From: Arboricoccus pini
Lineage (GTDB): Bacteria; Pseudomonadota; Alphaproteobacteria; Geminicoccales; Geminicoccaceae
Length of the DNA: 64,000 nucleotides
Reading direction: 5' to 3'
Assembly: GCF_900187945.1 (NCBI RefSeq)
Contig: NZ_FYEH01000015.1
Location: forward strand, 1-64,000
Part shown: piece by piece, positions 18,024 to 26,329 of the stretch
How positions within the stretch are numbered: the first letter of the stretch is position 1
Layout of the letters: each line of letters begins with the position of its first letter
The notes under the pieces: generated by a model
The model's database searches: none
Seen by the model: the letters and a program-made list of their open reading frames with translations, nothing else
What the model was told of the DNA's origin: nothing
Program-made: the position numbers and the translations under genes

Positions 18024-19072
18024 GCAAGCCTCCTATTCTTGGTCCGCGCCGGGACGCCATCCCCCCCATTGAAAGCAGAGGCGGCAAAGCGCTGACGATA
18101 ATCGCTGGGTGTGACACCGAGCTGCCGCTGGAAACTCCGGCGCAACTTTTCCTCGCCGCCAAACCCCAGGCGCCGTGCCATCTCTTTAAGCGACACGCCG
18201 CTGCCATCCAGGAGGATACGCGCCGCCTCGACGCGCAGGCGCTCCACCATCCGGGCGGGCGTCGTACCGGTGGCCTCGGCATAATGCCGGCGAAAGCTGC
18301 GCTCGCTCATGGCCGCCCGCCGCGCCAGCCTCGCCACGCTCAAATCCTCATCGAGATGCCCCTCGACCCAGGCATGCAGGTCGGCAAAGCCATCCGCCCT
18401 AGTCTGCATCGAGAGGGTCTGGCTGAACTGGGCCTGGCCGCCCGGGCGCTTCAGGAAGACGACCAGACTGCGGGCCACCGCCAGGGCCAGTGTCGCGCCC
18501 TGGTCCCGCTCGACCAGCGCCAGAGCGAGGTCGATCCCGGCCGTGACACCAGCAGAGGTCCAGACGTCGCCATCCTCGATGAAAAGGGGATCGGCCTCGA
18601 CCCGGATCGCCGGGTAGCTCCGGGCCAGGCGCTCGACATGTTTCCAGTGCGTGACCGCGCGGCGCCCATCGAGGATACCCGCCGCCGCGAGCAGGAAGGC
18701 ACCGGTACAGACCGAGCAGATCCGACCGCCGCCGACACGGCCGCGCAGCCAGTTCAGCAGGGCCGGATCGTCGGCTGCCGCATGCACGCCCCGCCCGCCG
18801 CTGACGATCAGGCTGCCTTGAGATTCCCTAACACCGGCCAAGGGCGATGCCGCCAGCGCCAGACCGGATGAAGTGGTCACCAGCGGCGCTTCCCTCGCCA
18901 GCACCCGCGTCGCGTAAGCGGACGGGCGACCGGCGGCGCGCAGAAGATCGTTGGCGCTGGCAAAGACCTGGAGCGGCCCGGCAATGTCCAGCAGCTGGGC
19001 ATCGGCGAACGCCAGGATGTCGACGGGGTGAGGTCCGCCGAAGGTTGGCCGGATTTGCAGGCATTCTGACAT
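18020..19072 (-). CDS. GlxA-type transcriptional regulator (DJ-1/PfpI plus AraC HTH)
   Basis: A 350-residue regulator. Residues about 10-190 form a DJ-1/PfpI (class I glutamine amidotransferase-like) domain with the conserved Cys in ICSVCTGAFLLA. The C-terminal 110 residues form the AraC double helix-turn-helix (LARRAAMSERSFRRHY and GVSLKEMARRLGFGGEE). It is the first gene of the operon with the gamma-glutamyltransferase and dehydrogenase, overlapping the former by four bases. It is divergent from an isonitrile-hydratase-like gene 55 bases away, which it may also control. Known relatives such as GbdR, CdhR and ArgR respond to nitrogen compounds, but the ligand here is unknown. Confidence 0.9.
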   Translation of the reverse strand: MSECLQIRPTFGGPHPVDILAFADAQLLDIAGPLQVFASANDLLRAAGRPSAYATRVLAREAPLVTTSSGLALAASPLAGVRESQGSLIVSGGRGVHAAADDPALLNWLRGRVGGGRICSVCTGAFLLAAAGILDGRRAVTHWKHVERLARSYPAIRVEADPLFIEDGDVWTSAGVTAGIDLALALVERDQGATLALAVARSLVVFLKRPGGQAQFSQTLSMQTRADGFADLHAWVEGHLDEDLSVARLARRAAMSERSFRRHYAEATGTTPARMVERLRVEAARILLDGSGVSLKEMARRLGFGGEEKLRRSFQRQLGVTPSDYRQRFAASAFNGGDGVPARTKNRRLA

Positions 19073-19127
19073 ATCGGCCGCAGCGTGCGTCGCTAGAATA
19101 AGGCCGTCAAGCTGAAGGAGGGCGACA

Positions 19128-19808
19128 ATGGCGGATCAACGCGTGGGAATTCTGGTGTTCCCCGATGTTCAGCAACTCGATCTGACAGGCCCCTTCGAGG
19201 TATTCGCCTCAACACCCGGCCTTTCGGTCGAACTCGTCGGCAAGTCGACGCAGCCCCTGCGAAGTGCGAGCGGCCTGATCCTCGCTCCCGACCAGACGCT
19301 GGCGTCAGCGTTGCCGTATGATGTGATCTGCGTGCCGGGCGGCGTCGGCGTCAACGCCCTCCTGGACGACCAGTCAATACTCACTTTCCTTCGCGCGCAG
19401 GCCGAGACCGCCCGCTTCGTCACCTCGGTCTGCACGGGCTCGCTGGTCCTGGGGGCCGCCGGACTGCTTACCGGTCGACAGGCGACCACGCATTGGGCCA
19501 GCCACGACCTGCTGGCCGCCTTCGGCGCCAGACCGACGGCGGCGCGGGTCGTGCGCGACGGCAAGTTCTTCACCGGCGGCGGCGTCACGGCCGGTATCGA
19601 CATGGCGCTTACCGTCGTGGCCGAGATCTTCGACCAGGCAACGGCCGAGGCTGTGCAACTGGCGCTGGAATATGCGCCAGCCCCACCCTTCGGCGCCGGC
19701 CATCCCACGAGCGCGCCGCCCGCCGTCCTGGCCCGCGTGCGCGAGCGCGGCAAGGCCGTCCGGCTGGCACGCGAAGCCATCATCTCTCGCCTTGGCGCCC
19801 CTCGCTAA
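19128..19808 (+). CDS. DJ-1/PfpI family protein, isonitrile hydratase-like
   Basis: A 226-residue cytosolic enzyme whose length and motifs match Pseudomonas InhA, which hydrates isonitriles to N-formamides. The catalytic Cys is C102 in VTSVCTGSLVLG, and the supporting acid is Asp in QLDLTGPFEVF (about residue 18). AAGGAGG stands before the ATG. It is divergently transcribed from a GlxA-type regulator that carries a related domain. Together with the regulator's operon (gamma-glutamyltransferase, 2-hydroxyacid dehydrogenase) this suggests a nitrogen-compound detoxification or scavenging locus. A thiol chaperone or protease-like DJ-1 role cannot be excluded by sequence alone. Confidence 0.82.
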   Translation: MADQRVGILVFPDVQQLDLTGPFEVFASTPGLSVELVGKSTQPLRSASGLILAPDQTLASALPYDVICVPGGVGVNALLDDQSILTFLRAQAETARFVTSVCTGSLVLGAAGLLTGRQATTHWASHDLLAAFGARPTAARVVRDGKFFTGGGVTAGIDMALTVVAEIFDQATAEAVQLALEYAPAPPFGAGHPTSAPPAVLARVRERGKAVRLAREAIISRLGAPR

Positions 19809-19829
19809 GCCTCGATTACGGACGCTTGC

Positions 19830-19863
19830 TCCTTCAAGGTGCCCTTTTTACCACCTTGAAGGA
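19830..19863. terminator. Perfect 12-bp stem-loop between convergent genes
   Basis: Arms at 19830-19841 and 19852-19863 are exact reverse complements (TCCTTCAAGGTG / CACCTTGAAGGA) around a 10-base loop that contains five T. It lies about 20 bases after the isonitrile-hydratase-like stop and before the end of the convergent sqdC-like gene, so a bidirectional terminator is the simplest reading. There is no T run after the stem, so Rho-independent action is uncertain. Confidence 0.5.
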
Positions 19864-19985
19864 CATGGAGCGGTGGAGGGCGACGTCCTGAATGCTGATA
19901 CCGCACACGGGCTTCTCTGCCGCTTGCTCGACTTCGGCCGCCGGCACGTCTCCCGTCGAGAAGCTGAGCCTGGTCGAAGGCCGTC

Positions 19986-20894
19986 TCAGGCGGCAAGGAC
20001 CCCCAGCCGGCCGCATATCTCCTTAAGCGTGGCCTCGAGGCGCGGCAGGCCGCCAAAACGCAGGCCCAGCGCCGTCAGCCTGCCGCTGTCCATCTCGATG
20101 AAGGCGTCGTCCACCTGCTCGCCCGGCAGCGGGCCGCGCGCACCGGTCATGGACTGGACGATCGCCACAATCTCCCGCGTGGAGACCATGCGGTCGCTGC
20201 AGTTGAAACACTGGCCCCCCACACACGCCGTCGGCTGCTCGAGCAGGAGAGCGACCGCCCGCGCCACGTCCGCTGCGTGTACCTCGCTGGCCCGCCCCAC
20301 GGGCACGACATCACCGGCGATGGCCGCCTTGACGAGCCCCAGCCATTTGGTGCGCTCGAACGGCTCGGCGATGCCGTAGACCCCGGTCGGACGGAGCACG
20401 GTCACGGGCCAGCCATCTTCCCTCGCGAACGCCCGCGCGAAGCCCTCCAGCGCCAGCTTCAGGGCGCCATAATGGGTCTCGGGCCATGCCGGATGCCGTT
20501 CGTCGAGCCGGCCGGCCCATGACCTTTGGCCATAGACCGCCCGGCTGGAGAGCAGGATGGCGCGCCCTACCCCTTCCCTACGTGCGGCCTCCAGCAAAGC
20601 GAGGCTCCCCATAAGATTGGTCCTAAGAAAGCCCGTGAGATCCTGGCCCTGCCCGCCACGATAGCGACCGGGTTCATGCTGGAAGGCCGCATGCACAAGG
20701 GCGTCGGTGCCATGGAGAAAAGTCCTGGGCGGCGTGGCGCCAAGATCGCCTTCGACAATGAGGGCGGGTCGCGGCAAGGGAGCCACCCGCGCGCCTGGAC
20801 GGAGCAGGAGGACGAGATCGTGCCCCTGGCCCTGCAACTCCCGGGCAATATATTGCCCGACCAGGCCCGTGGCCCCGGTCAGCGCGACGCGCAC
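19986..20894 (-). CDS. sqdC: NAD-dependent epimerase/dehydratase family protein, probable SqdC
   Basis: A 302-residue extended-SDR enzyme with the Rossmann motif GATGLVGQYIA at the N-terminus and the active-site pair YGALK (Tyr-x3-Lys). It starts at GTG 20894 and overlaps the end of the sqdD-like gene by 16 bases. Being third in a run after sqdB and sqdD matches the sqdBDC order described for sulfolipid (SQDG) genes in Sinorhizobium. There and in Rhodobacter, SqdC is a reductase-like protein needed for a late step of sulfoquinovosyl lipid synthesis. The fold is certain. The SqdC name rests on operon order and is less certain than SqdB. Confidence 0.65.
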   Translation of the reverse strand: MRVALTGATGLVGQYIARELQGQGHDLVLLLRPGARVAPLPRPALIVEGDLGATPPRTFLHGTDALVHAAFQHEPGRYRGGQGQDLTGFLRTNLMGSLALLEAARREGVGRAILLSSRAVYGQRSWAGRLDERHPAWPETHYGALKLALEGFARAFAREDGWPVTVLRPTGVYGIAEPFERTKWLGLVKAAIAGDVVPVGRASEVHAADVARAVALLLEQPTACVGGQCFNCSDRMVSTREIVAIVQSMTGARGPLPGEQVDDAFIEMDSGRLTALGLRFGGLPRLEATLKEICGRLGVLAA

Positions 20895-21697
20895 GCCGCT
20901 TCACCGCCGAAAGGTGTGGGCAGGTCAGCCGGCAGGCTGCCGCCGCCATCCAGCCGCTGCCAGAGATCGATCAGGGGACCTAGGAGATGCCGCTTGGGAT
21001 GCGACGCCGCCCAGGGCTTCTCATACTGGTAGTGAAGGATCTTCAAAGCCGGCCAGTGCCAGAGTTGGGGCAGGTTGAAGAAGACATACTGCAAGACGTT
21101 GAACGTATAGGGCAGCCCGTGCCAGTCCGGATACCAGGCCTCGAGGAAGGTTTGGTCGGTCCGTCGCCAGAAGGCTCCGGGCGCATCCAGGGTGGCCAGC
21201 ATGTGATCGTACTCGCGCGGGTTCGGCCGCATGACGAAGACGCCTGAGTTCAGTCGCCCGACATCACTCAGTTGCTCGTAAATGTTCGGGGCCCCGACAA
21301 AGGCCGGATAGGCAAACAGCCGGTCGACATTGCGCAGCACGAGCGCGTCCGCATCGATGAAGACGATCTTTTGATAGCGTTCCAGCCGCCAGAGGGAGAG
21401 CTTGCAGAAATTGTCCAATGGATCGTGGAAGAGCGGCTTCTCGCCTTTGCTGAAGGGGGCGGCCGCGTGCAAGGAGGGCCTGGCATGGCGGGCCCTGAAG
21501 TCTGCGGAGACGGCCGGCTGGCGCACCCTCTCGACCAAGCAGCCCTCGCGCAGCAACGGCTCGAGATCGGGGACAGACTCCGTTGCCAGCACCAGAAGCG
21601 GGCGCGTGGCTCCAGCCTGCCGAAGCGAGCGGGCCAGGGCGCGCGCGCCCCTCGCATAATCGGCATTGGTCACCAGCGTCGCATAGACTTCGCACAT
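20879..21697 (-). CDS. sqdD: Glycogenin-like glycosyltransferase (GT8), probable sulfoquinovosyltransferase SqdD
   Basis: A 272-residue retaining glycosyltransferase. The metal and nucleotide-sugar site is the DAD motif at residues 115-117 (IVFIDADALVLRN). The N-terminus MCEVYATLVTNADYARGARAL is typical of the glycogenin/GT8 fold. ATG 21697 is chosen because the much longer open frame upstream overlaps sqdB and is Arg/Ser-rich shadow. In Rhodobacter and Sinorhizobium SqdD is a GT8 protein thought to transfer sulfoquinovose from UDP to diacylglycerol. The 10-base gap to sqdB and the overlap with the next gene mark one operon. A role in other glycoconjugates is possible but less likely. Confidence 0.8.
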   Translation of the reverse strand: MCEVYATLVTNADYARGARALARSLRQAGATRPLLVLATESVPDLEPLLREGCLVERVRQPAVSADFRARHARPSLHAAAPFSKGEKPLFHDPLDNFCKLSLWRLERYQKIVFIDADALVLRNVDRLFAYPAFVGAPNIYEQLSDVGRLNSGVFVMRPNPREYDHMLATLDAPGAFWRRTDQTFLEAWYPDWHGLPYTFNVLQYVFFNLPQLWHWPALKILHYQYEKPWAASHPKRHLLGPLIDLWQRLDGGGSLPADLPTPFGGEAACASR

Positions 21698-21707
21698 GAG
21701 CCGCGCT

Positions 21708-22931
21708 TCAGGCCCCGACCACCCTGAGACGTCGGCGCTCCGGGTCGCGATCCAAAAGAAGCGAGCGTTCGGCGGTCCAGCCGGAGACGCAGGGAATGCG
21801 CGCCCGATCGATGCGATGGGCAAAGCGCCTGGCGACGTCGACGATCTCGGCAAGCAGCCCCGCCTCCAGCGTCGTCGGCTCGAGGCCCAGGCGAAGGAAT
21901 TGCTCGTTTCTGACGACGAGGTCGTTCTCCTCGGCCTCATTGCGCGGATTGGGCAGATGCACGACCTCGCCACCCACCATGCCGGCCACGATAGCGGCCA
22001 GGTCGCGCACGCGATGGCTCTCGGTCATCTGGTTGAAGATCTGTACCCTGCCGCCTGCGGTCGGCGGATTGTTCAGGGCGATCTCGATGCATCGGACCGA
22101 ATCCTGGATATGGATGAAGGCCCGCGTCTGGCCGCCCTGACCATGCACGGTCAAAGGATAATTGATCGCTGCCTGCACCAAAAAGCGATTGAGCACCGTG
22201 CCGTAATCGCCATCATAATCGAAGCGATTAACCAATTGCGGATGCCGCTTTGTCTCCTCGGTGTTCGTTCCCCAGACGATGCCCTGGTGCAGATCGGTGA
22301 TCCTGAGCTTGTCATTCTTGGCGTAGAACTGGAAGAGGAGCTGATCCAGGCATTTGGTCATGTGGTAGATGCTGCCTGGATTGGCCGGATAGAGGATCTC
22401 CTTCTCGGCCGGCTGACCCTCCGCGTCCAGGACACCCACCTTCAGATACCCCTCGGGGATGGCCGCCCCCATCGTGTCGTAGCCATAGACGCCCATCGTG
22501 CCCAGATGGACCAGATGCGCATCCAGCTTGAGGGCCGTTATGGCGTTCAGGACATTGTGGGTGGCATTGACGTTGTTGTTGACCGTGTAGCCCTTATGGC
22601 GATCGGTCTTCATCGAATAGGGCGCTGCCCGCTGCTCGGCGAAATGGACGATCGCCTCGGGACGAAACTCGGCCAGCCAGATCTTGAAGCGCTCATACTC
22701 GCTGGCGATGTCGATCAACTGAAAGCCGAGCTGCCGCCCGGTCTGCTCTTTCCAGATACGGATACGCTCCTGAATCGAATCCATGGGGGTGAGCGACTGC
22801 ACGCCCAGCTCCGCATCGATCCAGCGCCGGCTCAGATTGTCGACGATATGGATATCGTGGCCCCGCGCTGAAAGATGCAGAGTTGTCGGCCAACCGACGA
22901 AGCCGTCGCCACCTAGAACCGCTATCCGCAT
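21708..22931 (-). CDS. sqdB: UDP-sulfoquinovose synthase
   Basis: A 407-residue extended-SDR enzyme that makes UDP-sulfoquinovose from UDP-glucose and sulfite, the head-group donor of the membrane sulfolipid SQDG. It closely follows plant SQD1: GGDGFVGWPTTLHL for NAD, RRWIDAELGVQSLTP, HFAEQRAAPYSM, the catalytic Thr at position 145 in LGTMGVYG (as in SQD1), and the Tyr-Lys pair YHMTK at 189-193. ATG 22931 is preceded by GGAGG; an upstream in-frame ATG lacks these features. It heads a three-gene operon with a GT8 transferase and a second SDR. Sulfolipid often substitutes for phospholipid under phosphate limitation, but no Pho box was recognised. Confidence 0.93.
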   Translation of the reverse strand: MRIAVLGGDGFVGWPTTLHLSARGHDIHIVDNLSRRWIDAELGVQSLTPMDSIQERIRIWKEQTGRQLGFQLIDIASEYERFKIWLAEFRPEAIVHFAEQRAAPYSMKTDRHKGYTVNNNVNATHNVLNAITALKLDAHLVHLGTMGVYGYDTMGAAIPEGYLKVGVLDAEGQPAEKEILYPANPGSIYHMTKCLDQLLFQFYAKNDKLRITDLHQGIVWGTNTEETKRHPQLVNRFDYDGDYGTVLNRFLVQAAINYPLTVHGQGGQTRAFIHIQDSVRCIEIALNNPPTAGGRVQIFNQMTESHRVRDLAAIVAGMVGGEVVHLPNPRNEAEENDLVVRNEQFLRLGLEPTTLEAGLLAEIVDVARRFAHRIDRARIPCVSGWTAERSLLLDRDPERRRLRVVGA

Positions 22932-23629
22932 GCCTTCACCCTCCAAGCCGACGCGCCGCCTTTCGCAAGGTCTTATCCGTCCTTTAGTTGTAATCCGCGG
23001 CAGCACCGCGACAAGCTGCCGTCCTGTGCGCTGCTGGATTGTGCCGCAGGATCGATACGGGCCGCCCCATAGGCCGAGCCCGATCTTGGATCATCGCCGT
23101 CCGCACCAAGCGGCGCAAGTCACGAAAGCTTGCTAGGCGACCGCGGTCACGTCGACTTAGACTGCATCGTTGGGTCAACGCGTCCAATGACGAAGACCAG
23201 GGCCAAGCGCCGGCTTCCAGCTGCTCTAGGCTACCGTCCGGATGCGGGCATCGTCCTCGCGGTCCGCCCGATCGGTCTGATAAGCCATGGTCTGGACGAT
23301 ATTCTCGACCGCCACACAGACGTTCTCGAGAATGTCGGCGATATTGGCGAAGACGATCCACGCTGAGCCGCGATGCCCACCGCCAGCACGCCGTCAGCAC
23401 CGAGCCCAACCTTACCCGCCACATACAGGAAGCGCTTGGTCCCCCATCGCCAAGCTATAGGCGCTGGGGACCGCCCGATCCGGCGAGTTCTTGACGCTGA
23501 TCGCTATCATTGACGATTCCTTGCAAGGTTTCGCCGGATCGTCATGCAAGAAGGCGGCCGTCATCTCCAGGACGACCGCCAACTCCGAGTCAAGGATGAC
23601 GGAGAGCCCTGCGGAGGCTCCCGGGAGTG
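22932..23629. other. Gene-poor region with a coding-like remnant
   Basis: About 700 bases separate the sqdB start from the end of the LLM monooxygenase gene. No intact gene fits. On the minus strand, a stretch at about 23225-23370 reads naturally (for example ANIADILENVCVAVEN) but has no start. The segment just upstream on that strand, about 23410-23510, reads SVKNSPDRAVPSAYS in another frame before a stop. This looks like a frameshifted, decayed small gene of unknown family. The sqdB promoter must lie near 22935-23050. Confidence 0.35.
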
Positions 23630-24946
23630 CTAGAACTCCAGCAGATTGTCGCGGAAGTGGTCGTGCGCCCATTCACGACGCATCAACCCTTGACGCTGCA
23701 AGGCGGGCACCAAGCCGTCGGTGATTTCGGACAGTGAGCGGCGGCTGGTATTGGACTGCGTGACGAGAAAGCCATCGCCGCCCACTTCCGCCATCGCCTC
23801 CCCCATGCGCCGTGCGATCTGCTCGGGCGTTCCGACAAGTTCCAGCGACCGATCGCCGGTATCCTCGTTCATCGCCTGACGCAAAGTGCGGTTGCCGGCC
23901 TTTTGCTTGAACTCATCAAGCGATTGCTGGTGACCATTGGTCTTAAGCTCGAGCGCGCTGACCGGCGTGTCCAGATCCATCTTACCAAAATCGATATTGG
24001 TGATCTTGCCGAGAAAGGCCAGGCGCTGCTCCACCTTCTCCGACTGGCGCTCCAGGCGCCGCTGCCGCAAACGCTGCGCCTCCTCCTCGGTCTCGCCGAT
24101 CGTGGGCGAGATCAGGAAGAGTACCTTGATCGTGTCGGGATCACGGCCCTGCGCCTTGGCCCGCGCCCTCACGTCCTCGCGATAGGCCTTCATGGCCTCG
24201 ATGCCGTAGGTGGCGGCGATGATCGTGTCGGCGTGACGCGAGGCGAATTGCCGCCCACGCGGCGAGCCGCCGGCCTGGGCGATCACCGGACGCCCCTGCA
24301 CGCAAGGCCCGGAATTGAGAGGCCCACGCGACTTGTAGTACTGGCCAGCATAATCGATGGCATGCACCTTCGCCGGATCGATGAGCACGCCGCTCTCGGG
24401 ATCGGCGACGATGGCGCCGGGCTCGAAGGAATCCCAGAGCCCGTTCACGACCTCCATATATTCATCGGCCATGTCGTAGCGCTGATCGTGCGGCGGCATG
24501 CCATCCAGGCCGAAATTGCGGGCGGCGAAGTCCGAACTGCCGGTCACCATGTTCCAGCCGGCCCGGCCCTGCGAGACCTGATCCAGGGTCGCCACGAGAC
24601 GAGCCAGGAGATAGGGCGGATAGGCGAAGGTCGCCAGCGTCGGCACGATGCCGATCCGCCGCGTGGCGGCCATCATCAGGCTGGCCACCACCGAGGGATC
24701 CTGGCGCGGCACTGAGAGGCCATTCTTCAGATAGATGTCGCGCGACCCACCGAAACTCTCGCCCACATAGCTCGAATCCTCGAGCAGCACGTAGTCGAAG
24801 CAGGCCTTCTCCAGGAGCTTGGCGACGTCGACGAAGAAATCGGGGACCATCCACTCCTTGCCGATATTGCCCGACCAGGGCTCACCCCAGGCCTGCACGC
24901 TGGAGCCGGCCAGAAACCAGCCGAGATGGAAACGCTTGTCCGCCAT
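23630..24946 (-). CDS. LLM-class FMN-dependent monooxygenase (NtaA/SnaA/DszA type)
   Basis: A 438-residue TIM-barrel monooxygenase that uses reduced FMN from a partner reductase to oxidise C-S, C-N or C-H bonds. The family signatures are LATFAYPPYLLARLVATLDQ, GRAGWNMVTG with the FMN-binding region and VIAQAGGSPRGR. ATG 24946 is chosen because AAGGAG lies 8 bases before it, and the upstream extension is shadow. Substrates in this family include nitrilotriacetate, EDTA, dibenzothiophene sulfone and dimethyl sulfide; none can be chosen here. It is divergent from a small conserved gene and shares a promoter motif with the TetR region at 27.7 kb. Confidence 0.9.
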   Translation of the reverse strand: MADKRFHLGWFLAGSSVQAWGEPWSGNIGKEWMVPDFFVDVAKLLEKACFDYVLLEDSSYVGESFGGSRDIYLKNGLSVPRQDPSVVASLMMAATRRIGIVPTLATFAYPPYLLARLVATLDQVSQGRAGWNMVTGSSDFAARNFGLDGMPPHDQRYDMADEYMEVVNGLWDSFEPGAIVADPESGVLIDPAKVHAIDYAGQYYKSRGPLNSGPCVQGRPVIAQAGGSPRGRQFASRHADTIIAATYGIEAMKAYREDVRARAKAQGRDPDTIKVLFLISPTIGETEEEAQRLRQRRLERQSEKVEQRLAFLGKITNIDFGKMDLDTPVSALELKTNGHQQSLDEFKQKAGNRTLRQAMNEDTGDRSLELVGTPEQIARRMGEAMAEVGGDGFLVTQSNTSRRSLSEITDGLVPALQRQGLMRREWAHDHFRDNLLEF

Positions 24947-25030
24947 CGAAATCGCTCCTTCGCTGCCGGCCGCCCGCGCTCTTCCAGGAAAAGCAGCTTG
25001 ACGACCTGTGATCAGCCTCGATAGTGGATT

Positions 25031-25045
25031 TAGAGTCAACTCCAA
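25031..25045 (-). promoter_or_regulatory. Promoter motif shared with the TetR operator region
   Basis: Read on the minus strand this is TTGGAGTTGACTCTA, 85-100 bases upstream of the LLM monooxygenase start. A near-identical run (TGGAGTTGACGCTA, one mismatch in 14) forms the right half of the palindrome upstream of the deacetylase gene at 27723-27736. Both contain TTGAC, which could act as the -35 element in the direction of the downstream gene, with the TGGAGTT half-site overlapping it. TetR control is inferred. Confidence 0.4.
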
Positions 25046-25084
25046 GTCAAGTGTCATCGCCGCGCTTCGACCGAAGGGAAACCG

Positions 25085-25540
25085 ATGTCAGATCATGACG
25101 CCGTCGTCGCGCACGTTGCGGCCACACGCTTTCCATTCGCCGGCCAGACCACATGGCCCGAGGATTATGTGACGATCGTCAATGTCCCCGAGCCCAAGCG
25201 CGCCATCCCGTTCGCCGACGGCTATCACTATCCCGACATCGCGATCGTCGATTCGACCGGCCGCCTGCGCGAGGCGGGCGAAGTGCTGATGACCGTCGAT
25301 CCGGCGGCGACCGCATCGCTCAAGGCCGTCTCCGAAGCGACCGACACCGACACGCCGACCCATGTCCGCCATTTCTTCGTCTACGTTCCGGCGGGCATGG
25401 AGGCGGCGGCGCAAAAGCTCCTGGACGATGCCGCCATTTCCTATGCCGGCGTCCGCAGCTTCGTCTGTACGGCTGAGGGCAGCATCAAGATCCTGCCCTT
25501 CGTCACCGCCGGCAGCCAATTCGACAACCAGGCGACCTGA
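25085..25540 (+). CDS. Conserved hypothetical protein (151 aa)
   Basis: A 151-residue soluble protein without signal peptide or membrane segments and with natural coding character throughout (VTIVNVPEPKRAIPFADGYHYPDIAIVD). I do not recognise a domain. The aspartate-rich middle and the alternating hydrophobic pattern suggest a compact alpha/beta fold. GAAGGG precedes the ATG. It is divergent from the LLM monooxygenase (138-base gap) and ends just before the convergent class II aldolase. It may be an accessory or stress protein of the same catabolic block, but no function should be assigned. Confidence 0.7.
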   Translation: MSDHDAVVAHVAATRFPFAGQTTWPEDYVTIVNVPEPKRAIPFADGYHYPDIAIVDSTGRLREAGEVLMTVDPAATASLKAVSEATDTDTPTHVRHFFVYVPAGMEAAAQKLLDDAAISYAGVRSFVCTAEGSIKILPFVTAGSQFDNQAT

Positions 25541-25555
25541 CGCAGCCGCGCTGCC

Positions 25556-26329
25556 TCAATCCTTGTAGTCGGGCTGCTCGCGGTCGAGCTTGCGGCGCAG
25601 CGCCTGCCAGGGCAGCCAGCCCTTGCTGGCATCGCTGGTGAACTGAAGGCTGGCCCGGGCAACCGTCGATTCGCCCGGCATGACCAGCTTCACGCCACCC
25701 GACTGGGCGGCGAGCTGGATACGGCAGGCCTGCTCCAGATAATACATCCAGTAGAACGCTTCGGCGATCGTGCGGCCGACGGTGAGGAGACCATGGTTGC
25801 GCAGGATCAGGCAGGGCTTGTCGCCGAGGTCCCTGGCCAGCCGCTCGCGCTCGGAGAGATTGTCGCTGTCAGCAATCCCCTCGTAATCGTGGATCGCGAC
25901 CTTGCCGTGGAACTCCATGCTCATCTGGTTCAAGGGCAATATGCCCTGATCCTGCGCCGCCACCGCCATCCCAGCCAAAGTATGGGTGTGCATGACGCAA
26001 TGCGCATCGGGACGGCCCAGGTGAATGGCCGAATGGATGACGAAGCCGGCGGGGTTGACCGGCCAGCTGGTCTCTTGGGCCGGCTCGCCGCCCGCATCGA
26101 CGACAACCAGCGAGCTTGCGGTGATTTCCTCGAAGAGAAGCCCGTAGGGATTGACGAGAAAGCGGTGATCAGGCCCCGGCAATCGCGCCGAAAGATGCGT
26201 GTAGACGAGGTCGGTCATGCCGAAGATCGCGAAGAGCCGATAGGCGGCCGCCAGGTCTTCGCGCAGCTCGATCTCGGTCGGGCGACGGTCGGGATCGGGT
26301 TTTCTCGGGGGCTTCAGCAACGGCTTCAT
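25556..26329 (-). CDS. Class II aldolase/adducin family protein
   Basis: A 257-residue member of the fuculose-phosphate aldolase family. The zinc ligands are visible as HTH in CVMHTHTLAGM and a third His in LILRNHGLLTVG. ATG 26329 is preferred because it overlaps the preceding nitroreductase stop as ATGA, which is typical for coupled genes; a TTG ten codons upstream is the alternative. Many family members cleave 4-carbon or larger hydroxy-keto phosphates, while others decarboxylate. It is the last gene of the TetR / nitroreductase / aldolase operon. Since the nitroreductase is interrupted, its own expression may depend on reinitiation at the overlap. Confidence 0.87.
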   Translation of the reverse strand: MKPLLKPPRKPDPDRRPTEIELREDLAAAYRLFAIFGMTDLVYTHLSARLPGPDHRFLVNPYGLLFEEITASSLVVVDAGGEPAQETSWPVNPAGFVIHSAIHLGRPDAHCVMHTHTLAGMAVAAQDQGILPLNQMSMEFHGKVAIHDYEGIADSDNLSERERLARDLGDKPCLILRNHGLLTVGRTIAEAFYWMYYLEQACRIQLAAQSGGVKLVMPGESTVARASLQFTSDASKGWLPWQALRRKLDREQPDYKD

